Part shown: piece by piece, positions 57,034 through 64,000 of the stretch
Layout of the letters: every line of letters begins with the position of its first letter
How positions within the stretch are numbered: the stretch's first letter is position 1
From: Venenivibrio stagnispumantis
GTDB taxonomy: Bacteria > Aquificota > Aquificia > Aquificales > Hydrogenothermaceae
Assembly: GCF_900182795.1 (NCBI RefSeq)
Contig: NZ_FXTX01000001.1
Span: 140,680 to 204,679 of the forward strand
Length of the DNA stretch: 64,000 nucleotides
Reading direction: 5' to 3'
Program-made: the position numbers and the translations under genes
The notes under the pieces: generated by a model
Told to the model about the DNA's origin: nothing
The model's database searches: none
What the model saw: only the letters and a program-made list of their open reading frames with translations

Positions 57034-57931
57034 AGTGGCTTTAATCTATGGTGGAGTATCAAAAGAAAGGGAAATTTCCATTAAATCCGGTAAAGCAGTA
57101 GAAAAAGCTTTAAAAGAGTTAAATTATGATTATAAAGTGTTTGATATAGTAGAGCCACTTAAATTTATAAAAGAGATTTCGGAATATAAACCGGATGTTG
57201 CTTTTATAGCTTTACACGGAAAAGTTGGAGAAGATGGAATAATACAGGGAGTTTTGGAATTTTTAAATATTCCATATACCGGCTCAGGTGTTAAAACAAG
57301 TGCCGTATGTATGGATAAAGAAACAACAAAAGATATATTAAAATCCCACAATTTGCCTGTGCCGAAAAGTTTTACAATAAAATCTATGCAAGAGATAAAA
57401 AATAAAGATATAAAATTTCCGGTTGTTGTAAAAGCAGCAACAGAAGGATCTTCCATAGGAGTTTATATTGTAAAAAACCAACAAGAGCTTGAAAATGCAT
57501 TGGAAGAAGCTTTTAAATTAGATAAAAAAGTGTTGATAGAAGAATATATAGAAGGAAGAGAGATAACGGTTAGTATTTTAAATGGAAAACCACTTGATAT
57601 AGTAGAAATAGTTGTAGAAGAAGGATTTTATGATTTTCAAAATAAATATATAACCGGTAAAACAAAATATATATGTCCGGCACAGATAGAAAAAGATACC
57701 TATCTATATATACAGGATTTGGCTCTAAAAGCTTACTCAATCTTAGAATGCAAAGGAGCAGCAAGGGTAGATTTTATTCTATCAGATAAACAACCTTATA
57801 TACTTGAATTAAACACAATTCCCGGAATGACAGAACATAGCTTGCTTCCAAAAGCAGCGAAAACAGCCGGAATTGATTTTAATAACCTTGTAAAATTAAT
57901 AATAGAAGGTGCTTTAAATGAAAATAGGTAA
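57026..57931 (+). CDS. ddl: D-alanine--D-alanine ligase
   Basis: An ATP-grasp ligase of about 301 residues: LIYGGVSKEREISIKSG (about 5-21), FIALHGKVGEDGIIQGVLE (about 58-76), PYTGSGVKTSAVCMDK (about 82-97), KAATEGSSIGV (about 133-143), and LELNTIPGMTEHSLLPKAA (about 258-276, Mg ligands). It makes the D-Ala-D-Ala end of the peptidoglycan stem. The frame opens at TTG 57005; TTG 57026 has GAGAGG at 10 bases and overlaps the murB stop, so I prefer it. Confidence 0.95.
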   Translation: MVKVALIYGGVSKEREISIKSGKAVEKALKELNYDYKVFDIVEPLKFIKEISEYKPDVAFIALHGKVGEDGIIQGVLEFLNIPYTGSGVKTSAVCMDKETTKDILKSHNLPVPKSFTIKSMQEIKNKDIKFPVVVKAATEGSSIGVYIVKNQQELENALEEAFKLDKKVLIEEYIEGREITVSILNGKPLDIVEIVVEEGFYDFQNKYITGKTKYICPAQIEKDTYLYIQDLALKAYSILECKGAARVDFILSDKQPYILELNTIPGMTEHSLLPKAAKTAGIDFNNLVKLIIEGALNENR

Positions 57932-58577
57932 GATATTATTAATAGCTATATGGCTATTTGCATGTGGATTATTTGGATATTTTTCACCTACTTTGCCTTT
58001 TGTAAAAGATATCTTAGGTATAAAACATGTATATGTAGAAGGAACAGATAAATTAACAGAAAAAGATATAAAAGAAATATTTAAAGACCAAACATGGTTA
58101 TTTGTAGATGAAGATATTATAAAAGATAGGGTCAAAAAATATGGCTTTGTTAAAGATTTAAATATAGAGAAAATAAAATTTGGCGATTTAAAGCTAAAAA
58201 TAGTAGAAAGCAAACCAATTGCAATTTTAAATTTTAAATCTGAAAAATATTTAATAGATGAAAATGGCAATATTCTAAATCCTAAGTATTATCAAAATTA
58301 CGAAAGTTTACCGATAATAGATTATCAAGATGAAAATTTTGATAAAAATAAGTTAAAATATTTAGGAATTTTAAATAATTATTTTAAAGATTTAAAAAGT
58401 ATTATAATTTATAGGTCTCAAATAGTTGTTAATTGGAAAGATAAAATATTAGTTTTTGGAGCAGATAATTTGGAAGAAGATTTAGAAAAAGCAAAGTTGT
58501 TTTTTAGCAAAGTTAGTATTAATAATTATAAATATATAAATTTTAGTTTTGATACAATTGTTATAGCAAGGAGATAA
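57918..58577 (+). CDS. ftsQ: Cell division protein FtsQ
   Basis: A 219-residue bitopic protein: a short cytoplasmic start, one membrane helix (about 5-23), a POTRA domain (IKHVYVEGTDKLTEKDIKEI at about 34-53) and a beta domain with KIVESKPIAILNFKSEKYLIDENGNIL (about 94-120). FtsQ joins FtsB and FtsL to the early divisome. It overlaps ddl by 14 bases and is followed by ftsA after three bases, the classic dcw order. Confidence 0.9.
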   Translation: MKIGKILLIAIWLFACGLFGYFSPTLPFVKDILGIKHVYVEGTDKLTEKDIKEIFKDQTWLFVDEDIIKDRVKKYGFVKDLNIEKIKFGDLKLKIVESKPIAILNFKSEKYLIDENGNILNPKYYQNYESLPIIDYQDENFDKNKLKYLGILNNYFKDLKSIIIYRSQIVVNWKDKILVFGADNLEEDLEKAKLFFSKVSINNYKYINFSFDTIVIARR

Positions 58578-58580
58578 AAG

Positions 58581-59816
58581 GTGAATAAAGAAAATATTTT
58601 GGTAGCTATAGATATAGGAACTGCAAAAATCAGTGTTATATTAGCTGAAGTTGATGATTTAGGAGATACTCATATTATAGGTTTTGGAGAAGCAAATTCA
58701 AACGGAATAGAAAAAGGTATTATAACAAAACCGGGAGAACTTTATAAATCAATAAAAGAAGCAGTAAGCTTAGCAGAGGCTTCATCCGGATTTAAGATTA
58801 GCTCGGCTATTATTAATGTTGGAGGACCCCATTTAGATTTTAAAAATGAGAAAGAATCTTTAATATTTTCTACTTCCCAAAAAGAGATAGATGAAAATGA
58901 TATAACTGCCCTAATAGAAAAAGTTTCTACCAAAGTAAATAAAGAAAATTATGAAGTAATTCATGTAATTCCAAAGTGGTATGTATTGGATGAAGAAGAT
59001 AAAGTCATAGATCCGGTTGGATTAATTGCAAATAAATTAGAAGGTGAATTTCATATAATATTAAATAAATCTACTAATTTAAACAATATCAAAAGAATAG
59101 TAGAATCAGCAGGAATAAAAATTGCAGATTTTGTTGCTACGCCTATTGCTTCTGCCAATGCAGTTTTATATGATGAAGAAAAAGAGATGGGTGTGGCAGT
59201 AGTTGATATAGGAGCCGGTACAACAGATATAGTAATATATAAAGATGGAAGTCCTCATTTTATTAAATCTTTACCTATAGGTGGAAATCAGATAACTATG
59301 GATATTGCCCACAGATTTAAACTCTCTAAATTGGAAGCAGAAAATTTAAAACTTCAATGCTCCCTTGCTTCTACAGAATATATATTAGAAAATGATTTTA
59401 TAGAAGTAGAGATAAGGGGCTCTGAAGAAAAAGTCCAGATTGAAAGATTTGAAGTTGTAGATACGATAGAAGCAAGGTTATCGGAAATTTTAGAAAAAAT
59501 AAGGGAACAGCTTGAAAATTCAGGTTATTACCAAAAATTAAATGCAGGGGTGGTTTTGACCGGTGGAGTTGCAAATACAGGCTATATTAAAGATTTTGCA
59601 GAAAAAATATTAGAAAAAGATGTAAGAATAGGAAAGCCAAGAAATTACAAAGGATTCATTGATAAACTATCTTTTCCACAATATGCAACCTCTATTGGAA
59701 TAATATTATTTAAGAAAAATGCTTTACAAAAAAATGAAATAGAATCTTTTAATCAGCCTATAAATTTAACTGAAAAGTTTAAATCTATATTTGAAAAAAT
59801 AAAAAATATGTTTTAA
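58581..59816 (+). CDS. ftsA: Cell division protein FtsA
   Basis: A 411-residue actin-fold ATPase: VAIDIGTAKISVILAEV (8-24, phosphate 1), the 1C domain (about 84-165), VAVVDIGAGTTDIVIYKDG (about 205-223, phosphate 2), LTGGVANTGYIKDFAEKIL (about 322-340, adenosine motif) and a C-terminal amphipathic helix (LTEKFKSIFEKIKNMF) that binds the membrane. FtsA anchors FtsZ. In most genomes ftsZ follows; here a DksA/TraR-like gene does. Start is GTG. Confidence 0.95.
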   Translation: MNKENILVAIDIGTAKISVILAEVDDLGDTHIIGFGEANSNGIEKGIITKPGELYKSIKEAVSLAEASSGFKISSAIINVGGPHLDFKNEKESLIFSTSQKEIDENDITALIEKVSTKVNKENYEVIHVIPKWYVLDEEDKVIDPVGLIANKLEGEFHIILNKSTNLNNIKRIVESAGIKIADFVATPIASANAVLYDEEKEMGVAVVDIGAGTTDIVIYKDGSPHFIKSLPIGGNQITMDIAHRFKLSKLEAENLKLQCSLASTEYILENDFIEVEIRGSEEKVQIERFEVVDTIEARLSEILEKIREQLENSGYYQKLNAGVVLTGGVANTGYIKDFAEKILEKDVRIGKPRNYKGFIDKLSFPQYATSIGIILFKKNALQKNEIESFNQPINLTEKFKSIFEKIKNMF

Positions 59817-59830
59817 AAAGGAGAGTAAAA

Positions 59831-60274
59831 ATGACAAAAGAAGAGTTATTAGAATACAGAAAAATGTTATTAGAAATGAAAAGAAAGATTTTAGAAAGAT
59901 TTTTTAAACAGGAAGAAACGGAACATAGATTAACAGAGGAAAGTCAAGATAGTAGAGATTTAGAAGAGTATGCTTATATAGATTATACAGAGGAAATTCT
60001 CGGTGAACTGGAAGATGTTGAAATTGAGCTACTGAGAAAGATAGATGAAGCCCTTGAGAGAATAGAAAATGGAACATACGGTATATGTGAAGTTTGTGGT
60101 AAAGAGATAGAAAAAGAAAGATTAAAAGCTATACCATGGACTACTTTATGTATAGAGCATGCGAAAGAGATGGAATCTCAATTATCTACACCTGATACAA
60201 GATACAAAGAATATTTTGACAGATTATCTATTACGGAAAATCCTATATCAGAAGAAGAAGCAGGAGAGTTATGA
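59831..60274 (+). CDS. DksA/TraR-family zinc-finger protein
   Basis: A 147-residue protein: an N-terminal coiled-coil hairpin (about 3-78) and a zinc finger [20 protein letters not shown] followed by [10 protein letters not shown] (84-113), with ligands C86, C89, C107 and H110, so the last Cys of the usual four is His. The family binds RNA polymerase through the secondary channel and, with ppGpp, adjusts transcription. The tip of the hairpin has [13 protein letters not shown], not the DksA aspartate pair, so activity like DksA is not certain. AAAGGAG precedes the ATG. Confidence 0.8.
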   Translation: MTKEELLEYRKMLLEMKRKILERFFKQEETEHRLTEESQDSRDLEEYAYIDYTEEILGELEDVEIELLRKIDEALERIENGTYGICEVCGKEIEKERLKAIPWTTLCIEHAKEMESQLSTPDTRYKEYFDRLSITENPISEEEAGEL

Positions 60275-61731
60275 TGGAGCTTTGGAAAAAAAGTTTAAAA
60301 GAGTTATCAGATTTAGTAAAAACAAAAGAAATCAAACCTTCTGAAATTATAGAGTCTTTTGCAGAAAGGACTGAAAAAGTTGAACCAAAAATAAAAAGTT
60401 ATGTTACAAATTTAATAGATAAAGCCCTGCAAGAAGCCAAGATTTTAGATGAAAATTTAACTAAGCTTGATAATATACCGGATTTATACGGTTTACCGGT
60501 AGCAATTAAAGATAATATCTCAACAAAAGATATAAAAACCACCTGCTCTTCAAAAATGCTTGAAAATTATATTCCTGTTTTTGATGCCACTGTTATAGAA
60601 AAACTTAAAAAAGAAGGTTATATAATTACCGGAAAAACAAATATGGATGAGTTTGCAATGGGTTCATCTACAGAAAACTCTGCATTTTTTATTACAAAAA
60701 ATCCCTGGGATTTGGAAAGGGTTCCGGGAGGTTCTTCCGGTGGTTCAGCAGCAGCAGTTGGAGCAGGAATTGTACCGGCAGCCCTTGGCTCTGATACCGG
60801 AGGTTCTATCAGGCAGCCGGCAGCATTTTGTGGAGTTGTAGGTTTAAAACCAACTTACGGAAGGGTTTCAAGATACGGTTTGGTAGCATTTGCATCTTCC
60901 TTAGACCAGATAGGGCCTATAACAAGGACAGTAGAAGATACAGCATTGCTTATGAATATTATCTCAGGTAAAGATGAAAAAGATTCTACCTCTTCAAATA
61001 ATCCTGTTCCTAACTTTTTAGATTTTGTAGGAAAAGATATAAAAGGAATTAAAATAGGTATTCCATCTGAGTTTTTCTCGGAAGATTTAGATAAACAGAT
61101 AAAAGATATAGTTTTAAATGCAATAAAATCCCTTGAAAAAGAAGGAGCTAATATCGTTGAAATAACCCTTCCTTACAGCAAATATGCAATAGAAGCATAT
61201 TATATAATTGCACCTTCGGAAGCTTCTTCTAACTTAGCAAGATTTGATGGAATAAGATACGGTTATAGAACAAAAGATTATAATGATTTGGAAAGTTTGT
61301 ATTCTAAAACAAGAGATGAAGGATTTGGAGCAGAAGTAAAAAGAAGAATAATGATAGGAACTTATGCTTTATCTTCCGGATATTATGATGCATACTATCT
61401 AAAAGCTCAAAAAGTTAGAACATTAATTTATCAAGATTTTATGAATGCATTTAAAAATGTTGATGTTATAATAACACCTACAACACCGGATATAGCATTT
61501 AAAATAGGAGAAAAATCTTCTGACCCTATTCAGATGTATCTATCGGATATATACACCGTATCGGTAAATATGGCAACGGTACCGGCTATAAGCATACCTT
61601 GTGGATTTAAAGATAATATGCCGGTGGGAATGCAGATAATAGGAAAACCTTTTGATGAAGGAACTATATTACAGGTAGCCCATTATTACGAAAGAATGAA
61701 TGATTTTTATAAAAGATTTCCGGATTTATAA
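60271..61731 (+). CDS. gatA: Glutamyl-tRNA(Gln)/aspartyl-tRNA(Asn) amidotransferase, subunit A
   Basis: A 486-residue amidase-signature enzyme: [11 protein letters not shown] (74-84, catalytic K80), [17 protein letters not shown] (121-137), [15 protein letters not shown] (152-166, cis-Ser S155) and [16 protein letters not shown] (173-188, nucleophile S179). GatA releases ammonia from glutamine for transamidation of mischarged tRNA. It overlaps the previous gene by four bases (ATGA); ATG 60274 is an equal alternative. gatB and gatC are not in the window, as is common in dispersed genomes. Confidence 0.96.
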   Translation: MMELWKKSLKELSDLVKTKEIKPSEIIESFAERTEKVEPKIKSYVTNLIDKALQEAKILDENLTKLDNIPDLYGLPVAIKDNISTKDIKTTCSSKMLENYIPVFDATVIEKLKKEGYIITGKTNMDEFAMGSSTENSAFFITKNPWDLERVPGGSSGGSAAAVGAGIVPAALGSDTGGSIRQPAAFCGVVGLKPTYGRVSRYGLVAFASSLDQIGPITRTVEDTALLMNIISGKDEKDSTSSNNPVPNFLDFVGKDIKGIKIGIPSEFFSEDLDKQIKDIVLNAIKSLEKEGANIVEITLPYSKYAIEAYYIIAPSEASSNLARFDGIRYGYRTKDYNDLESLYSKTRDEGFGAEVKRRIMIGTYALSSGYYDAYYLKAQKVRTLIYQDFMNAFKNVDVIITPTTPDIAFKIGEKSSDPIQMYLSDIYTVSVNMATVPAISIPCGFKDNMPVGMQIIGKPFDEGTILQVAHYYERMNDFYKRFPDL

Positions 61732-61804
61732 TTGAAAAATCGTGGAAAATTTCATTGGCTTAGAATATATTTTTTAGATATACCTCTAACTTTGGAGTAT
61801 AAAA

Positions 61805-62812
61805 ATGGCTACAACAAAAGAAAGAGTAGATAAGCTTGAAAAATTGATGGCGGAACTTATAAAAACACAACAAAGAACTGAACTTGAATTACAAAGATTA
61901 TCCAAAGAGATGAGAGAATTTAAAGATGAAATGAGAACCGAAATGAAAGAGTTTAAAGAAGCAATTAGAAAAGATACCGAGGAGTTTAAAGAAGCTATTA
62001 ATAGAGACACTGAGAAATTTAAAGAGGCCATTAAAAAAGACACTGAGAACTTTAAAGAAACTATGAGAAAGGAAATGCAAGAGTTTAAAGAAGCTATTAA
62101 TAGAGACACTGAAAAGTTTAAAGAGGCAATTAAAAAAGATACCGAGAACTTTAAAGAAGCTATGAGAAAGGAAATGCAAGAGTTTAAAGAAGCTATTAAT
62201 AGAGACACTGAGAAATTTAAAGAGGCTATTAAAAAAGATACCGAGAACTTTAAAGAAGCTATGAGAAAGGAAATGCAAGAGTTTAAAGAAGCTATTAATA
62301 AAGATACTGAGAAATTTAAAGAGGCTATTAAAAAAGATACGGATGAGTTAAAAAAATCTATGAATAAAAGATGGGGTGAGTTAGCTAATAAACTTGGAAC
62401 GATTGTTGAGGATATAATAGTTCCGGCAGTTTCTCCTGTTGTAAAACAATATTTTAATTGTGAAATAGATGATTTACAGGTTAACAGAAAGAAAAAAGAT
62501 AAAAAAACCGGATTAAAAGATGAATTTGATGTTATAGCAGTTAGTGATGATTGTAAAACTGTGTTCTTAGTAGAAGTTAAATCTACGCCGAAAATTGATT
62601 ATATAAATGAGTTTAAAGATAGAAAAATAGATAGATTTTTAGCTTTATTTCCGGAATATAGAGAATATAAACTAATTCCTATCTTTGCAAGTTTAAGATT
62701 AGAAGAAGATATAATAAACTATCTAACGAAACAAAAAATGTACGCAATGGCTTATAAAGAATGGGAATATATGGATATTCTTAATTTTGATAAAATAAAT
62801 CAACTAAATTAA
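61805..62812 (+). CDS. Repeat coiled-coil protein with PD-(D/E)XK nuclease-like domain
   Basis: A 335-residue protein. Residues 1-190 are a highly charged helix; from residue 60 there are three full and one partial copy of a 33-residue repeat, each three 11-residue units of the type EFKEAINRDTE. Residues about 195-330 form a domain with LKDEFDVIAV (237-246) and VFLVEVKST (253-261), giving D242, E257 and K259 as a PD-(D/E)XK-type active site. Similar coiled-coil/nuclease-like proteins of unknown function are common in thermophiles and cyanobacteria. GGAG precedes the ATG. It stands alone after gatA. Could be a defence or DNA-processing enzyme; not shown. Confidence 0.75.
   Translation: MATTKERVDKLEKLMAELIKTQQRTELELQRLSKEMREFKDEMRTEMKEFKEAIRKDTEEFKEAINRDTEKFKEAIKKDTENFKETMRKEMQEFKEAINRDTEKFKEAIKKDTENFKEAMRKEMQEFKEAINRDTEKFKEAIKKDTENFKEAMRKEMQEFKEAINKDTEKFKEAIKKDTDELKKSMNKRWGELANKLGTIVEDIIVPAVSPVVKQYFNCEIDDLQVNRKKKDKKTGLKDEFDVIAVSDDCKTVFLVEVKSTPKIDYINEFKDRKIDRFLALFPEYREYKLIPIFASLRLEEDIINYLTKQKMYAMAYKEWEYMDILNFDKINQLN
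61982..62350 (+). repeat. 99-bp tandem coding repeat
   Basis: Units start at 61982, 62081, 62180 and 62279, exactly 99 bases apart; the fourth is partial (to about 62350). Units are nearly identical at base level, with differences such as ACT/GCT and GAC/GAT. Each encodes three hendecads. The near identity suggests slippage or recombination changes copy number. Confidence 0.92.
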
Positions 62813-62867
62813 AAATAAATTAGTTTCGGAGACTCTATCAAACGGAAATTTGTAATAAAAAAAATCA

Positions 62868-62887
62868 GGAAGCCCCTAAAAGCTTCC
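62868..62887 (-). terminator. Rho-independent terminator after the chemoreceptor gene
   Basis: GGAAGC/GCTTCC stem of 6 bp, loop eight bases, followed on the minus strand by GATTTTTTTTATTAC. It lies 63 bases beyond the stop of the minus-strand gene at 62950. Confidence 0.75.
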
Positions 62888-62891
62888 CGTC

Positions 62892-62941
62892 AACTATCCT
62901 CTAACTACTATCACTATTCACTATCTACTATCACTTATTAC
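62892..62941. repeat. Degenerate CTAT/ACTATC short repeat
   Basis: A stretch of about 50 bases made of variants of ACTATC, ACTATT and CTACTATCACT between the terminator and the chemoreceptor stop. It is strongly strand-biased (almost no G on the plus strand). It has no coding sense and no hairpin. It may come from slippage; no regular unit length. Confidence 0.5.
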
Positions 62942-62949
62942 TACCACCA

Positions 62950-63951
62950 TCATTTCGCATTTTTTATACATTCTGCCACTTTTTTAAGTTTATCTATAAT
63001 CTCTTGAGATTCATTAGTAAACTCTATGCTTTCAGATATAGCTTCTTGGAGTTTTCCTTCTTTTATTAATGAGATTATAGCATTACCTTCTTTATGGAAC
63101 TCTATATGAGGTATTTCTGTCTCTTTTAATACATTTATACATTCTGTGCCGTAAATTTTAAATTGCTCCATACCACCACCATAATACCATCTTCCGAAAG
63201 TACATTGGGTATGGTCTGCAAGTAATGAATAATCTTTTGTATCAAGTTTATCCACTACATTCTTCATAAATTTAGCATGGTCTATTATCTTTGCTCCTAT
63301 CATGATAAAATCTCTGAGTTTATCATCTTTTTTCATCTCCGGTATAGGTTCTATCATAGACCATGTTTTTTCTATTAAGTTCAAATTATTTTCAGCAGTT
63401 TTGTTTATAATATCAATTGTATTTGATATGGCACTAAAAGAGTTTTGGAATGCTTCTTTATCTTTATTCATCTTTGAGTATATTTTATTTATATTCTCAG
63501 TTATCTTACTTACATCTGATATTACTCCACCTATTGTTTGTCTTACTTCCGTAGTGCTTTTTGCCGTTCTTTCTGCAAGTTTTCTAACTTCATCTGCAAC
63601 TACTGCAAAGCCCCTTCCCATTTCACCGGCTCTTGCTGCCTCTATTGCTGCATTTAATGAAAGCAGATTTGTTTGCTCCGATATTTCAAGAATAAGGGAT
63701 AAAACCGTTTCGGTATCCTTTATTCTTCCCTGTGTGTTTGATGCTATATGCTGTAATCCGGAAAGAGCCTCTGCACTTTTTACATTTTCTTGTAGTATAT
63801 TACCGAGTATATTTTCTACATAAACTTGTAATATCTTAGCCTGAGAATATGTTTTTGCAGAAGAGTAATAATTATAAGCCGTATCAATAGCAGTTTCATA
63901 TATATATACCTTGAGTGAAAAATAAAAATATGTTAAAAATAAACCTCCCAA
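62950..63951 (-). CDS. Methyl-accepting chemotaxis protein signalling part with CZB zinc-binding domain; start doubtful
   Basis: A 333-residue chemoreceptor without a ligand-binding domain. The signalling tip is [20 protein letters not shown] (90-109) with [21 protein letters not shown] (112-132). The C-terminal CZB domain has H225, the [14 protein letters not shown] motif (247-260; H247, C250) and H286 in HIEFHKEGN, the usual zinc ligands. It controls CheA in response to zinc or oxidants such as hypochlorous acid in related proteins. The only start is TTG 63951, inside a terminator hairpin, with no RBS, so the gene may have lost its front. Confidence 0.75.
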   Translation of the reverse strand: MGGLFLTYFYFSLKVYIYETAIDTAYNYYSSAKTYSQAKILQVYVENILGNILQENVKSAEALSGLQHIASNTQGRIKDTETVLSLILEISEQTNLLSLNAAIEAARAGEMGRGFAVVADEVRKLAERTAKSTTEVRQTIGGVISDVSKITENINKIYSKMNKDKEAFQNSFSAISNTIDIINKTAENNLNLIEKTWSMIEPIPEMKKDDKLRDFIMIGAKIIDHAKFMKNVVDKLDTKDYSLLADHTQCTFGRWYYGGGMEQFKIYGTECINVLKETEIPHIEFHKEGNAIISLIKEGKLQEAISESIEFTNESQEIIDKLKKVAECIKNAK

Positions 63952-63966
63952 AAAACATTGGGAGGT
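63943..63966 (-). terminator. Strong hairpin at the 5' end of the chemoreceptor frame
   Basis: ACCTCCCAA/TTGGGAGGT, a 9-bp perfect stem with a six-base loop, followed on the minus strand by TTTATTTTTAAC. It looks like the terminator of a minus-strand gene lying beyond the window end. The TTG that would start the chemoreceptor is in its descending arm. Confidence 0.6.
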
Positions 63967-64000
63967 AAATAAATGACACCAATTTTAAAAATTTTCTATA

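Noticed and set aside
61786..62278. Open frames of 126 and 140 codons on the minus strand across the 99-bp repeats, rich in Phe, Leu and Ser
   Set aside because: They mirror the repeat of the plus-strand coiled-coil gene; the plus strand has an RBS, a start and a recognisable C-terminal domain.

Overview
The window is A+T-rich, gene-dense bacterial chromosome (roughly one third G+C by eye) with operons on both strands and many overlapping start and stop codons. The gene content points to a thermophilic, chemolithoautotrophic member of the Aquificales, most like the Hydrogenothermaceae (Sulfurihydrogenibium or Persephonella type). The evidence is a four-gene pyruvate:ferredoxin oxidoreductase, a short citryl-CoA-lyase-type protein, a 2-oxoglutarate/pyruvate carboxylase-type biotin carboxylase subunit, and a dispersed flagellar and cell-wall gene arrangement. 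The taxonomic call is inference; no rRNA or tRNA gene is present to confirm it.

Region 1 (1-16.7 kb, minus strand) is one long flagellar operon read from right to left: sigma-28 (fliA), a secreted TPR protein, three small membrane or secreted proteins of unknown function, a FliK-like protein, a second secreted TPR protein, then flgB, flgC, fliE, fliF, fliH, fliI, flgD, flgE, fliL, fliN, fliO, fliP, fliQ. It runs on into an MreD-like gene and probably the first codons of a PBP2 gene. fliG, fliM, fliR, flhA and flhB are not here. The hook protein has a tandemly duplicated outer region.

Region 2 (16.7-22.4 kb, minus strand) holds porGDAB, which joins acetyl-CoA and CO2 in the reductive TCA cycle, and dnaX-ebfC-recR. 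Region 3 (22.5-39.9 kb, plus strand) holds central and biosynthetic metabolism: pgk, an inositol-phosphatase-like gene, purF, lysC, a biotin carboxylase subunit, eno, an FtsB-like gene, gph, ccl, ilvB, ilvN, ilvC, a CDP-alcohol phosphatidyltransferase, a RibD-type reductase, moaD, thiD and lnt. A 578-bp gap at 24.9-25.45 kb contains the degraded 3' end of a TnpB-type gene with a hairpin-rich tail that resembles an omega RNA scaffold, and a small orphan coding fragment ending at its own terminator.

Region 4 (39.9-47.4 kb, minus strand) has a PP2A/PrpE-like phosphatase, sfsA and a complete type I restriction-modification system (hsdM-hsdS-hsdR). Region 5 (47.7-61.7 kb, plus strand) has a Memo-AMMECR1 pair, bioB, rpe, an intact TnpB-like gene with a divergent active site and no zinc ribbon, def, lgt, and an envelope and division cluster (ftsW, murG, murB, ddl, ftsQ, ftsA) without ftsZ. 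A DksA/TraR-like gene and gatA follow. Region 6 (61.8-64 kb) has a protein with 99-bp coding repeats forming an 11-residue helical repeat fused to a PD-(D/E)XK nuclease-like domain, and a minus-strand chemoreceptor fragment with a zinc-binding CZB domain and a doubtful start.

The strongest leads for something new are the two TnpB-related loci with structured 3' RNA, the repeat-coiled-coil nuclease, three genes whose best promoter places transcription start on the start codon (fliA, sfsA, tnpB), and an intrinsic terminator of eno that overlaps the start of the FtsB-like gene.
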